A stretch of DNA of 64,000 bases. Origin: Daucus carota subsp. sativus (taxonomy: Eukaryota > Streptophyta > Magnoliopsida > Apiales > Apiaceae). The notes under the pieces were generated by a model. It was not told where the DNA came from. It saw only the letters and a program-made list of their open reading frames with translations, and ran no database searches. Shown here in pieces: positions 48,130 through 62,320 of this stretch (positions are counted from its first letter, which is position 1; every line of letters starts with the position of its first letter). Position numbers and translations under genes: made by a program. The stretch lies in the NCBI RefSeq assembly GCF_001625215.2, contig NC_030383.2:3360779-3424778 (forward strand), given 5' to 3'.

Positions 48130-51100
48130 ATGGCGACAAGCCTCCCATGGCGCACCTCACTCGCATCCAAATCACAACCGCTCCATCTCCACCACACAAG
48201 AACTCGCCTTTTGTCCACGCGCCACTCCACGCGTCTCCGCGCGTTCCGCCGCAACGACTTCGATGACTTCTCCAGCCGCTTCTCCTCCGGCAAGCTCTGG
48301 ACCGACCTTTGGAAAAGCGCTAACGACGGTTTCGAGCAGTTCGCTTACGAGACTAGGAAGACTGCCGAAAAAATCGACCGGAGATTCGCGGTTTCGCGGC
48401 GATTATCCGACGCGGCTGAGTCGGCGAAGTATCGCGCCAAGGAGATTGATCGTGATTTGAGGATTATGGATAAGTGGAGGAGTTTTAGCTTTGATTTTAG
48501 TAGAAATTGGCCTTCGGTGAGTGTTTTTATTGGTTCGATTATTCTTTAGTGTTCGATTTTAGGCTAATTTGATTTTAGGTTAATTTGTGTGAAATGATTG
48601 TGTATTGATAACTTTAATTGAAACATGTGTATTTATAAGTGAAATGATTTTATGAATTGGCTGTGAATATGTGTACTATATAAGTGAAATGATATTACAA
48701 ATTGGCTATGATTATGTACACTATATTAGTCTATAACCAACTCTGAGAGTTATAGGCTCGGTTAATGTTAAGTGTGGTTCGATCATTTGCGTTGATAAGT
48801 TTAATTGATTCATATATGTGTATTACTTTTAGATTAGGTTATGTGAGATGATTGGTTGTAATTATGTATATTAACCAAAAGTAAGAATTAATGATTTGAT
48901 TAAAGTCAAGTGTTTGAATTTATCTTAATCTGTGTGAACTGATTGTGTACTGATATGCTGAAATGATTGATATATGTGAAACGATTTTTGATTTGTTATT
49001 AATATATAATTGAGGGTTGATAAGTTTGAGTGTGTTTGATTTTGGGTCAGGTTATGTAAATTTTTAATTTATTGGTAGCAATTATGTATTTGATAACCAA
49101 CGGTTAAAATATCGGTTTGACTAGTGTTATGTTTGATAAATTATAGGTTAATTTACACGAACTGATTCGTTATGGTGACACATATAGTGTCGATTTTAGG
49201 TTAATTTATGAGAAATGATTGCTTATGATGACACGTATAGTGTCGATTTTAAGTTAGTTTATGAGAAATGATTGTTTATGATAACATGTAGTGTTGTGTT
49301 TGATTTTAGGTTAATATATATGAAATGAATGGTTATGATGATGTATAGAATATCTAATATATTTTTGTTATTGTTGCAGTACAGGAAGCAGCTTATTGAA
49401 TTTTTCGATACTCCGTTAGGCAAAGGAATTACGGTATGTATTGTCGTCTATCGCTGAATGTATGAAAAAATTTAAATAGATTTGCTCATGGTGATTTTAT
49501 CATCAAAGATATCGAATTAAAACATGATAAAGAAGTATTCTGAAGTTGAATTCCAAAACAAGTACTAGAAACCTATGATAGTACTTGGTAGGCCTCTTTC
49601 AGTTCACGTGATGCAGACTTGTTTTCTTAGCATTTTAGTAATAATAAACATACGATATCTTAATATTTGTAATCATTTATATTTATCTTGATAATAAGAT
49701 AACATAGAATTCCTGTTAATGTTTTTAGAAGCAACTATTTTATAACTGTTGACAAAGTGCCGGTGACTTTATATTTGCTGATCCATCAAATGTTACATAG
49801 GATACCTTGTTTGCCTAAATTTTGTCATGGCTTAATGCTGTACAACTACAATGTTTATCTTTCTGCCTAACAAACACAATAAAAATCAGGATTTTAGCTT
49901 ATTAAATCTGATGTTGCTTATCAGTATTTTTTTTCCCCCATGGTTGTGTTGTGGAAAAAATATCAAGTTTTCAATACTAATATTTAGTCCCGCTTATATA
50001 GATATAAGAGAAAGGGAGGATTACCTAGATGTTCCTTCACAAATTATATATAGAGTACATGGGATGTTTTCGTAAGTATGATACACAAGTTGTTATATTA
50101 ATAAATTAAAAAGAGAGGACAGTTGATCAGTTGTTGCGGAATTACTTTAGTTTTTAAGCATCCTCTTTCTGTAGGTACACTACTTATATAGACACTTGAT
50201 GCCTCATTAATTTGTTTTTTGTACATGTAGACAATCGTCTTCTTGTGGGTTGCGCTATCTGGATGGTTATTTCGGATTGTAATATTTTCAATATGGGTAC
50301 TACCATTTGCTGGTCCTCTTCTCTTGGGAGCTTTTGCTAATTTTCTTGTTATCAAGGTAAAAGCTGTGTGCAGTAATTTTTTTTAATTTTTTGAATGTTT
50401 TGCTTTTGGGATAATAGATAATGAGGTGCTTGACTGCTTGCATATTGTTATTATCTGGGATGTAGACAGCTCTTACTAATGCATATTCTTATTCCACGCG
50501 TGTTTCGTGATTTCTGATTACAATAACAATATGACTTGCACTAGTATTATATGCCTCTTATATTTGATTTTTCCAGAGACTACTGATAGATATCTACATA
50601 CCTTAAGCCATCAGGAGATACCAAGTCACTAGAAACCATGTTTTGCAGCTGTTGAGCAGAACTCTAAAACAATCTTAGTTCTATCTCACTTGTAGTTCGT
50701 GCAGAATTGATCATTACTCTTGTGTCTGATAGATGTTTGTTATGCTTAATATTACTAGATCTGATATTTACTATTTTATAGAAGTTTTCCACTTTTCGGT
50801 GGTTGTCTTACCTCTAAAGTCCAGGCCTGCTGATCTTACTGAAAAGAATAGACTAGTTTTTGGTCTTAAGACAAAAAATAGTTGTTTAGTCCCCTTCGCT
50901 TCGGAAGCTGTTTCTATTTCTACACCTGTTTCTTTGGCTCTGTGATCGTGATGTGTATCATTGTGGTAGAGAGAATACTTATAATCAATACGTTTTAAGA
51001 AGAAATATTTGAATTAGGTCTTGGGTTCGATTTTCATTTTTCTCACCCGAGAACAGACACTACTTTATTAGCTTATAAGCTTACTATAAAAACAATAATA

Positions 51101-51817
51101 TTCAGAATTTACATTGAGTAGGGAGTTAAAAAATCTTGCTACTTTTTCCAGAACGCAGTCCGATATAACCGTATCCGTGTATATATATAAAAATCTATCT
51201 TTGATGCTGTCATTTTGAAATCTCCACCTCCACCGTTGTTTTACCTCCCAAAGGGCAAAGCGGGCTAGATGAGCGCAGTGAGGAAGTGGGAGCAAGAAAA
51301 CCAATAACATATATTATACGTATATGTTAGATATTCGCATGAATGTCAACTCATAATTTCATTTAGTAATTTGGAAAAAGTTCTACAAGAGAAATGCACA
51401 TTTGAAAACTTATTGTCTTCTCCACGGTTGAAGTTATATTTAGAATTTTGTTTCTGGGTTTGGTTTTAGTAGCATGCTTTTTCTTGTTCATCATTAGCAG
51501 TTCATAATGCTTTCTAAAATGAGGGCTCATGTATAAGTGTGTTTCATGTAGTTAAAGCATTCTGGTCTGGTGCCATATTATCTTTTGAGAAAAGCCAGAT
51601 ATACATAGATGTATTCTTATTGATTTATTTTCATTAGCAGGGGTCTTGTCCTGCCTGCAAAAGGCAGTTTATTGGAGCCAAAACCCAAACAGTCCGCTGT
51701 GCAGGTTGCGGTAACATTGTGTGGCAGCCACAAGGGGACCTCTTTTCAAGAGGTAGTCAAGGAGGTTCCTCAAGCTCGAAATCGGAGATTATTGATGTGG
51801 AATTTGAAGAAAAATAA
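48130..51817 (+). CDS. Probable plastid membrane protein with C-terminal zinc ribbon
   Basis: Four exons, 48130-48516, 49380-49433, 50231-50356 and 51641-51817, all GT-AG and all phase 0, give 247 aa. Residues 1-40 are rich in Ser/Thr/Arg/His and nearly free of acids, like a chloroplast transit peptide. Residues 45-125 form a charged helical region (FDDFSSRF.., TRKTAEKIDRRF). Residues 148-189 hold one or two membrane segments (TIVFLWVALSGWLF, VLPFAGPLLLGAFANF). Residues 190-216 make a four-cysteine ribbon (CPAC...CAGC) and the tail is Ser-rich, ending in acidic residues. I do not know a named family or function; the combination suggests a membrane-anchored plastid protein with a metal-binding end. 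An upstream in-frame ATG (48046) would spoil the transit peptide, so 48130 was preferred. Confidence 0.82.
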
Positions 51818-51941
51818 CCGCTGCTTCAGGAATGGGATACAATCTCCCACATCGATGCAAGATGGAAAAAGGGCCGTTCAAGAAAACGTTGGAACAAAAG
51901 GTTTTACTATTTTATACCACGACTATAATTTTTGCCTTTGG

Positions 51942-51975
<34 letters not shown>

Positions 51976-52729
51976 AGCATGTAATAATTGCTAGTCTTGT
52001 TGCTAGTTAGGAGTCTTAGTACTTCTTCAATGTTGTCAATGTAATATATAACTACTTTAGTTGATTAAGTTAAGAAAGTGAAGCAATAGTACGAGGCCCT
52101 TGTATACTTTTTTTTTTCCTTTGTAGAGTATCCTTAAATGATTGGTGAATACTCCTTGCACGGTTTTAAATAGTGAGGTTCATTCTCTTAATTATATTCT
52201 TTGTATTCTTTCATGCAGTTTTTGCACTTAGCTTTATGGTTTAAAAAGTTTTGCCAGTGTCAAATATCAGTATAGATAATGATGAAACTCTTCATATCAT
52301 TGAAGTACCCATTTTTGTTTTGACATGGGTAGTCGGACACTTGGACATGCAACTACTATAGAGGCTCCTAGCCTGAGTCCAGATAACATAGATTGCAGGT
52401 CTGTTCAGGTATATATGTGCGCCCTTTAAAGTGTACCGATACAGCTGAATAACATAGCACGCATCTGGAAGATGAACTGGAAATAAAAGGGATTAATTTA
52501 CAGAAATTCCGGCTTCCAAGTGTTTCATTAAGTAATCCTTGTATTAGTATCCTATGCCATAAGAAAGAGACACATGAACCACAAACAGAAATTATCGTAC
52601 TTAGCCTATTTCGTTCATCTCGTCTTTTCTCTTCCCGCAGCATCTGGACCAAGTTGAATTCAGTCGAGCCATCCTTTGAGGCAACTTGGCTCAAGAAAGA
52701 GCATGAATCCTGTTGTCCCCTCCAGTGAA
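51818..52729. other. Convergent spacer with a 30-bp G tract
   Basis: 3' flanks of the plastid-protein gene (+) and the ALMT gene (-). Apart from the G run listed separately there is no clear feature; open frames here are chance. Confidence 0.45.
51940..51974. repeat. Poly(G) tract in a 3' flank
   Basis: GGGG-A followed by 30 consecutive G, about 125 bp after the stop codon of the plastid-protein gene. Such a pure run is rare in AT-rich plant DNA and could form G-quadruplex structures in the transcript; it is also a place where assembly or base calling often errs, so its exact length is doubtful. Confidence 0.9.
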
Positions 52730-55110
52730 CTACTCCACAAATACGGCTGTGTTTGGTGAAGGTTCTGTAAATTTTGCCTTCTCACTGAGCTCCTCGAATG
52801 ATGTAACAAGGTTCTGAAGCCTTGCAACAAACTCCATCAGCAAGGAAGTGAAGGTAGCTAATGACAGCGCACTTGCACTTTCATATGTATGTACCTCGCG
52901 TTCATTAAGAACGGTGTCACCAAGCATGGATAAACGTGAGGGCCATTGTTGCTGCCTGGAAATATCTTCAGACGAAGCAACTCCAAACGACAGAGCTTGG
53001 CTCATGTTCGGGTGCTTTGGCGTGTGCATTGATCTTAAATGGCCCGCTACTTGACTGAGGGAGCTTATAAGCAGATTCTTGTTTTCAGAATCCTTCAGTT
53101 CTTGTATATTGTTGGGATCCTCAAATTCCTTTGGCATTCTGGTACTTGCCCAACTCTCAGCATTGATCAGAAGGTATGATTTCTTGTCAATTGCCAGTTG
53201 CAACTCTTCTGCAGCCTCATGCACTTCTGCTAGCAAATCTTCCGGGCTTAATTTCTCCATCCTTTCAACCTTCGCGCCAAGCTCAAGTAACACTTTAGCA
53301 CCTGCAGTGCCAACTTTCTGAATCTCACTCCTGAAAACCTGTCTCAACTCAGCCGCTGCCTACAAAAGTTTAATTCCAGCATTGATTCTATGCAAGTAAC
53401 TCTTAGAGTGGGAAAGCATAAGTTGTTTTGTTACCTGTATCTCGCTAAGTATACATCCATGCATAGCCATGATTGTAAACGCGCAATGCCTTAATGCACC
53501 ACTGACTTTGACATAGGTACTCCACGGATAATTGAACATTTTGTAACGACCATGAGGCGGTTCCCATACAGCAAAACCTAACTACAGAACAAAGAAACAA
53601 AATCTACGTGTCAGATCATTTCTTAGCCAGGTCTGGTATTCGAGCTATACAGCAAAGAATGATGTATACCAAGGTTTCCTCTTGGCTAGTAGACTGTACA
53701 GCAGCTCTATATCCGCTGTACAATGGATCATCAGAAGCTTGATATACAAGAATTTTTGAAGGAATTCTTTCATATTCGACACAGTCCAGGTACCTCTTAA
53801 CGCAGCCTGTAGGAAGGAGAATCCGAGGTAATGTTATGTTCAGTCCCCAGAACAAACAGAAGATACTTATAGAAGAAAAATTCTGACCTTCCAAGGAGTT
53901 GGCAACACCTCTGAAGTTTTTCACAACCAATTTGTGCAGATCCTCTCCTGACCAGATGGGGTAAATGCATATGTTTATGACCATACAAACACCAGCTCCG
54001 ACAGAGATCAATAACAATCTTGAAAAAGCTGTTTTAACAAAATGTGACATCCCGGATACCAGAACAATACAATACGTCAACAAGAAACAACGAAATCCAT
54101 ATTCATATTGCTTCATTGCTGGATGTTGTTTCAGATAGCTCGCGAAGAAACCTAATAAACAATATGCAAATGACAGAAGTCTCAGAACTATTAAACCAGG
54201 AAGGGGAAAGGGACATTCGAATCAGATTCATGAGTTTTGGCAACAAAGGGATAGCGTAAAGCTGGAGCAGGCCTTCCTATCCTAAACTTACGCCCATGAA
54301 ACAGACGCGGTGAAGAAAACCAGACCTGCAATGAAGATGCTAGTAACAATCACAACTTCTTGAAACTTTCCAGCCATCTGGGATAGTTCTGCATTACAAA
54401 GAGCCAACGCTCCAGCTAAAAGCGTCCCCACAGCACGGTTAAATCCCTTACTAAGCGTAGCTCCTATGAATTTACACAAATCCAAAACACATACATATTA
54501 GGAGAATCAAGAAAACACATAGATAACTTTGAGTAAAGAATTTCAAGCACAAATATAACAAAATCAATTTTGAAAAATGCTAGGTATCCCAAGAATTGTT
54601 CCCAAAATTTTCCCAGCAATGTCTGATTCGTTCTACTCACATAAAAATGGGACCCCTGTATGCACATAAACCACCCAATCCACGTCATTTGGTAAAAAAT
54701 TTGGGACAAAATTTGGGGTACGTAGCATTACTCGTCATTTTTATACCTATACTAAATTCAAACACAACCACGACAGTAAGAATTGCCCAGATTGACTGTT
54801 GCCCGATATAAGACAATGGCTCTCTAAAGAAAATAAGAAGCGAAACAATCACCAGAGCCAACCCCATCTTAGCTGCAAAAACAACTTTCCTGGGATCTGA
54901 TCGACCCATTTTAAAGGCCTTAAAAATACCATTCTCAACATCACATCTAAATTTAATGAGTTTTTCGTGAAATCTTGACCAGAAACTCTCATCTTCATTA
55001 GGATAGTCGCCTTCCAGAAACCCCAGTTCAGGATAGGTCTTTCTTGATAGCCACCTATCTCTAGGTGTTCTTAGGAAACTGTGCTTGAATGATCCAAAAT
55101 TACCCGCCAT
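52730..55110 (-). CDS. Aluminum-activated malate transporter (ALMT), tonoplast-type clade
   Basis: Six exons on the minus strand, 55110-54747, 54463-54326, 54151-53888, 53806-53670, 53581-53435 and 53359-52730, all GT-AG, give 559 aa. An N-terminal cytosolic stretch (1-73) is followed by five to six membrane helices ([20 protein letters not shown] from 77; [80 protein letters not shown]). The family WEP motif is at 307-309 (WEPPHGRY) and the long helical C-terminus ends with [20 protein letters not shown], a mark of the ALMT4/5/6/9 group. Those members are vacuolar malate/anion channels in guard cells and mesophyll; the clade is inferred from this motif. No damage is seen. Confidence 0.92.
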
Positions 55111-55913
55111 TTTTCTGTTAAGCTACCATGAAAAGAGTAACGATATGGTTGTGTTTTCGACAAGCATGAAAGTGTACACATATGGAGAGAAGAACAGGGA
55201 TCAGAATGGGACTAAATCCTCCTGGAAAATTGGGTAATGTTACACATCACAGAGGTCACAGCTCTCATGCTTAACTTGTGAGTTTATTAAATACAAGCCT
55301 GTGAATAGGCAAAAGTATGGTTAATAATTTGTTGATACAAATAAAATGATCAGTCTGATTTCTATAAATTTTAGTAAGAATCCCTTATGATAAAGCTGTA
55401 ATACATAAAACTGAATCAAAGATTTTCCTTTTTTGAATCATTTGACAATATGGCAAACAAACTATTTTAAGGATAGTGACCCTTATTCCCTGAACATGTA
55501 TCGTAATTTAAAAATTCAACTTCTTTAAAAATGTAATATGGGATGTTCTCCTAAGAGCATATCTAAATTCAGCTCAAGAAAACAGAAACGATGAACAAGA
55601 ATTGCTGGACACCCTATCTGTTTTTCTTTCTCGGCCTCCTATATCAATCTTTTCAACAAAACCAAGAAATTCAGAAGTAACCCCTTCTTTAAGGATCTTG
55701 ACCCAAAACTGAAATATCATTGCATATGATTACATACTTGTTACTAGATATCAGAACCAAAAATATCATTCTGGCAAAGAAATTCATAAATTTCATTAAA
55801 GAAGAAATCCACACAAACTTCATTACTGACAATGATATAAAATGATGTCCTAAGAGAAAATTCAAATTCAAAATGTGGGTGGCAAAGCCAAGTGACCAGA
55901 ATGGCAGAGCACT
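55111..55913. other. Spacer between eL13 and ALMT genes
   Basis: Both genes read leftward, so this holds the eL13 3' untranslated region and the ALMT promoter. No TATA box or other element could be assigned with confidence. Confidence 0.4.
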
Positions 55914-57280
<1,367 letters not shown>

Positions 57281-57287
57281 CTCTTAC

Positions 57288-57806
57288 CTAAAAACATCAA
57301 TATATACCAGAATTTATTAACACAAATTCAACTCCCCCGACTATACAACACAAGAAATTCAACCAACATCTCGAAACCATACAACAAACATCATTCCCCT
57401 CCATAATTCAACATCCACATTTTCCACCGACAAAGCATCGAAAAACAAAACAAAACTTCCGAACCACTATCTAATCCACCAATTTTACGACTCCACTATA
57501 TAACTCAAATCTCACACTACAAAATACATATAAAACATCAACAAAAAACAAATTAAAGTTCCGAAACAGCCTATTCAACAACACGATTGTAAAAATGATC
57601 AACCTATACATACAACATACATACAAAACAACTGAAATCACAAGTACACAACAACCTCGCATCTCTTCAACATTATTAATCACACATTTCAAATACACAA
57701 ACAATTCAATAAAATCAATTTATATAACAAAAAACAAAACGAGGTAATTGAAACAACTATATACAATCTGTTGAGTAAAATTATATGATATATGGATTAG
57801 AGATAC
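57288..57806 (-). other. 5' UTR intron of the eL13 gene
   Basis: On the minus strand the leader reads ...cacatccacag|gtatct and the intron ends ttttttag|gtaagagATG. It is T-rich on the sense strand. Leader introns in plant ribosomal protein genes commonly raise expression. Confidence 0.75.
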
Positions 57807-57895
57807 CTGTGGATGTGACGGCGGCGGCGATTTTTCCGGCAGAGCTGTGCCTCCTCTCTTGTGCTAAGGCCTTCTGATTTGTGGCGTTTCTGAGC

Positions 57896-57950
57896 TTTTA
57901 TAAAACCCTAGAGAGAATAGTGAGTTTAGGGTTTATCGGGCCGGCCCAAC
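57896..57950 (-). promoter_or_regulatory. eL13 promoter: telo box, site II, TATA
   Basis: Read on the minus strand: ttgggccggcccgataaacc (two facing TGGGCC/GGCCCA-type site II elements at about 57939-57949), then AAACCCTAAA (telo box, 57925-57934), a second aaccctaga-like copy, and ttttataaaagc (TATA, 57896-57902). Site II plus telo box is the well-known arrangement driving ribosomal protein genes in dividing cells. Confidence 0.85.
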
Positions 57951-58001
57951 TATTTCATTCTTGGGCTATATAATTTGGACTGGATTGTCATTACCTTTTG
58001 G

Positions 58002-58723
58002 TAGGGCTGTCAAAAAAATCCGAAAGATCCGATATCCGTCCGAAAAATCCGTCACCGTATCCGGGAAAAAGCGGATATAATCCATATCCGGAATAAAACG
58101 GATATTATCCGTATTCGAATCCGGGGTTTGCGGATACGGATATGGATATAGGCGTATTCGTATCCGAAAATATCCGTATCCGAAATTATTATTATATGTA
58201 TATAATAATACATATATAAATTTATTTTTTACTTATATTTTTTATTTTATCATATAAATTTTGAAAAAGAATTAATATTTAAAATAAAAAAGAAACATTA
58301 AGTATCTTGCAAATGGAGAATGGAGAAAATGGAACTATCTTCATTAAGCTTTTTCTTTTTAAAATTGTTGCAGATAGTGTTGTTTTGTGATTTAAGTTGT
58401 TAAAATTAATATTTTGTTCGAAATATTTGGCCTGAATGCCCAAATTTCGGTTAAATTATGTTATTAATTTCCGATTGGGTATACATTTGCTGTTGAACGG
58501 TTCAAAATATGTTTTTCTAATTAATCTCAAAATGTATATTTGATTTTTAGTGATGTTTGAAAAAAGGGATACGGATATTATCCGTATCCGGATAATATCC
58601 GGCCGGATACATATCTTTTTATTCTAAAATTTGCGTATCCGTATCCGGATCCGAATCCGATTTTGAGTAGGCGGATACGGATATGGGCAAATCCGTATCT
58701 GTTTTATCCGTTTGACACCCCTA
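58002..58723. mobile_element. Non-autonomous hAT element with TATCCG arrays
   Basis: 8-bp duplications CCTTTTGG flank it (57994-58001 and 58724-58731). Inverted ends are TAGGGCTGTCAAA and (inverted right end) TAGGGGTGTCAAA. Both subterminal regions are built of tatccg(t/a)a and gatatggata-type motifs; the middle is AT-rich. It is 722 bp with no transposase. It lies about 50 bp from the site II elements of the eL13 gene, i.e. in its upstream region. Confidence 0.9.
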
Positions 58724-58977
58724 CCTTTTGGTAATAGACAAATAAATTACGGGATTTAATAAAATATATAGTTATATTTTATAAATGGGATTCCAAATAG
58801 TTATCATTAATTTATAAGATAACTAGTTAATAAGCATATTTTTGGGTGACATCGCAACATTTTTCTAAAAATCATAGACAAGTAAATCAGTACCAATCAT
58901 GTTATATTACATAAATTAGCTAAAAATATATATTACAAATTCGATCATATGAATGAATTATTTTATTTTAAAAAATT

Positions 58978-58983
58978 TATATA

Positions 58984-59036
<53 letters not shown>
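58978..59036. repeat. (TA)n(TG)n microsatellite
   Basis: An alternating TA run of about 20 bp passes directly into about 34 bp of TG, a compound dinucleotide repeat. Confidence 0.95.
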
Positions 59037-59038
<2 letters not shown>

Positions 59039-59495
59039 TAGGGAAGGGTTCTGGTACAAACTTACAAACTTTTTTTGTTCAACACATATATAACTTGAGT
59101 TCAACATTTTTTTAAGATATTATGTTGAACATCGATTAAAACTGTGTCGGAGAAGTACATAAACTAGTTTTGCAATATTATAACTAAGTTAAACTTATTA
59201 TATAACCAATATTTATCTTTCTAGACCCTACCCAAACCCCAGAGGTATAGTTTAAGCATCTCTATAAATATATTCAACACAATGGTAATTGATGTTCTAC
59301 ACCCAATGTTGAACCCCAGTTACGAATGTGTTGAATGCACGATTTATCTGTGCGTTATTTTTGAAATTATGATGTTTTTTTAATAATTTTCAACATGGAT
59401 ATTTTCTATAATTAAGGATTAACAGGTTGAGAGAATAAAAAAAATTCAAAAAAAAAGTTTGTAAGTTTGTAACTTAAAAAAAAAAATATTTGACT
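59037..59495. mobile_element. Inverted-repeat element between microsatellites
   Basis: Ends tctagggaagggttctggtac...acttacaaacttttttt and aaaaaaagtttgtaagtttg...ctttatccctat are imperfectly inverted over about 50 bp. The element, about 460 bp, sits exactly between a TG run and a TA run, hiding any target duplication. Confidence 0.5.
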
Positions 59496-59499
59496 TTAT

Positions 59500-59548
<49 letters not shown>
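59500..59548. repeat. (TA)n microsatellite
   Basis: About 45 bp of uninterrupted TA dinucleotides; an (AC)n then (AT)n run follows at about 59708-59740. Confidence 0.95.
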
Positions 59549-59549
<1 letters not shown>

Positions 59550-59551
<2 letters not shown>

Positions 59552-60261
59552 GAATGTTTTTACTTGTGTTCTTATATGTAAGATAACATACAAGTTGAGG
59601 ACAAAGTCGACTCTGGTTGTATCAAATTCGCCTAAAGTATTTAATAACAAATAACTAATACTTAAAATTATTATTATTTACTATACTTTTTAGTTTTCAT
59701 TTATATAGACACACACACACACACACATATATATACATATATATAGAAATCAATAAAATGTAAGAAACTAGAAACTACTCCCGCAATTATTGTTTATAGT
59801 TACAGTATCACTTGTTCATACACTATTAGTCGCTATTATAAAATAGTTAATATTTATTTTTATAATTGAGAAAAATTTCTTATATTTATTATTGATTTAT
59901 TATTGATGGTCAATTATTGATGATTAATCATAGTTATAGAAGGTCCGTGATGATAGCAAGGAACGAAAAGAGGTATGTAGTGGTGGTGAATAGTCATCAA
60001 TAGTGTCAAGTTAAGCAAACAACGATAGGCTAAGCGTGATTGTATGCGATGACGACAGTATTGAACAGGTCGATAATGATGTTAGGAGGTTCGTCAATAT
60101 GAGTGAAAATGATGATGATATATGTACATTCTATATATGTGTATTTATATTTTTGTATTTGTAGTTGAAAATAGTGATAAAAAATTGGTCAATAACTATT
60201 TTCTAGTTTCTAACCTAATTTGGCTTTTAGTATATATAAATGTACATTGGAATATATGTTA
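59550..60261. other. AT-rich intergenic DNA
   Basis: No gene or transposon was recognised apart from the short (AC)n/(AT)n run near 59710. Confidence 0.4.
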
Positions 60262-60603
60262 AATTTTAAAATTAAGATGTATAAGTCGTTTTCTAGGTAA
60301 ACATGTTTAAGGAGAATAAAATACTTTCATTGTTTATCAGTCTCACGATGATAATTCACTAAACACATTATAGCATTTATTGAACTTATTTTATAATATG
60401 ATCCCGAAGTTTCACCCATATTTTTGTTACTAATTTTAAAATTAAGATGTATAAGTCGTTTTCAAGGTAAACATGTTTAAGGAGAATAAAATACTTTCAT
60501 TGTTTATCAGTCTCACGATGATAATTCACTGAACACATTATAGCATTTGTTGAACTTATTTTATAATATGATCCCGAAGTTTCACCCATATTTTTGTTAC
60601 TAA
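60262..60603. repeat. 170-bp tandem duplication
   Basis: Two adjacent copies, 60262-60431 and 60432-60603, differ at only about five positions (for example ttctaggtaa versus ttcaaggtaa, cactaaac versus cactgaac). The low divergence points to a recent event. It has no coding content. Confidence 0.95.
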
Positions 60604-60828
60604 TTATAAATACACATTCTTGTTATATTTTTTAATTAACCAATACATTTCTAAAACTTGAAGGGGGTTACCGAGTGAACTTATCATGATTATATTATTT
60701 TACACGCTTGCTTAATCGTAGGTATTATTGAACCAAACAAAAAAAAAATCAAATCAAACATGTCACCTTTGTAGTACTTCAATATGATATTTCTCCCTCA
60801 GCCCCGGACTTTTTAGGGGCAAAAATAT

Positions 60829-61072
60829 ATGGGCCGGTTGGGTGGGCCTAAAATAAGTGCTTCTTGCTAAAAATAAAAAAGTAAAACAGAAGTTGGAAGC
60901 AAGTTAAGACTTATAAGTGATTAAAGTGTTTGGAAAAAAGTAGATACCATAAAACAAAAGCTAGTATTCTTAACTTTTTATAAGTACTTCTTGACTTTTT
61001 AAACAAACGGTACGAATACATGCTTTTAACTTACAACTCCGCTTAAGAGCCCGGGCCAGACACCCACATAGT
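60829..61072. mobile_element. hAT-like MITE, second copy of the 28042 family
   Basis: Its inverse complement starts atgtgggtgtctggcccggg and contains gtattcgtaccgtttgt, matching the element in MYB intron 2 but with the opposite orientation. Ends gggtgggcc / gggccagacaccc are inverted. Confidence 0.6.
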
Positions 61073-62320
61073 CTATCGGGGTATTAAAAAGTTTAATCAT
61101 TAAAAATTTAAAATTTTGATTTTTAAATAATATTATTTAAGATGATGTTTTGAACTTGTCTAATATTAATTCTATGTTAAAAATATTTTTTCTTTTGATG
61201 TGAATGTTAAAATTATTATTACTATCTCAATTTTAGTTCATATGTTTAACACTAAAAATTGACTTGAAACTTGTTATTTTTGGAAGAAATAAAACAATAA
61301 TTAAATATAATATTATGATAAACTTAAAAGTTATAGTAAATATACCAAAGAAAAGCATTAAATTATTATTTGTGTAATATTTTGATTATGAGAAAGGTCG
61401 GTTCACAAAATTTATTGATATATACGCCATTTAATATCTTGTGTATAAAGAGTCTATAAAACCCACCATCCAACTATCCAAACCAATTAAAACTCTGTAT
61501 TATTAAATTCTCATTAATTTTATAACTTACTCATCTTTGTCGAAAGTAACTTTTACATCCTCGTTATTCCCGAATTCATCACTCAGATCTAGTTTGATTG
61601 AAGACTTTACATGATACATACAACTATATTCAAGAGTTTGCAAGATACATAACATTCAGATTTCATCAGGTATTACTTGGTAAGTCATTTTCTAATTCGA
61701 TTCATATTCAAATTTTTTTTACATTTATTCCAAAACAAAACGGGCTGAAATCAATCTAATTCGATATATTCTGTACACGAATTCATTTACGTTGTTGTTT
61801 CATTCTTAAAATGTCGATTGATTTGGATTTGATTGAAATTTTGTGTTTCAAATTAATCGCGTTGTATCGAAACCTCGCGATTGAATTTGATTTTAGATAT
61901 TTGGGTTAGATTCAGATCTTAATCAGTATTCATTCTAAAAATTTTGTTTTTTTTAGAATCAACCAATCTACATATTAATATATTAAATTGTGGCACAAAA
62001 CTATTAACACCGCTTATTATTTGATTTGATTTTTTCGAAACTGCACATATCATGAGACGTATAAGATATTTTTTACTTGATTATTATGAATTTTTTATTT
62101 TAAAATAACATATTAGATTTTTTATTATAATTATTAATTTTATAAATTTTTATGATGCAGGAAACAATGAAGAAAGTGCTTCAAATAATTGTCTTTTGGA
62201 ATGGGCAGGTTACATTTTCATATTTAATCTCCGGAACAGGTATTGCACTAGCATTTAATTTGATAATTTATAAGTTTCTTCTTTATAAAGAAAATAAAAC
62301 ACAATTTAATTGTAATGCAG
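61073..62320. other. AT-rich DNA before the nucleotidyltransferase fragment
   Basis: No intact gene. An open frame from 62152 leads into the fragment below, but its first 55 codons look like intron-type sequence. Confidence 0.4.

Noticed and set aside
51672-51977. Open frame ending in a poly-glycine tail
   Set aside because: It is a shifted frame of the zinc-ribbon exon running into the G tract.
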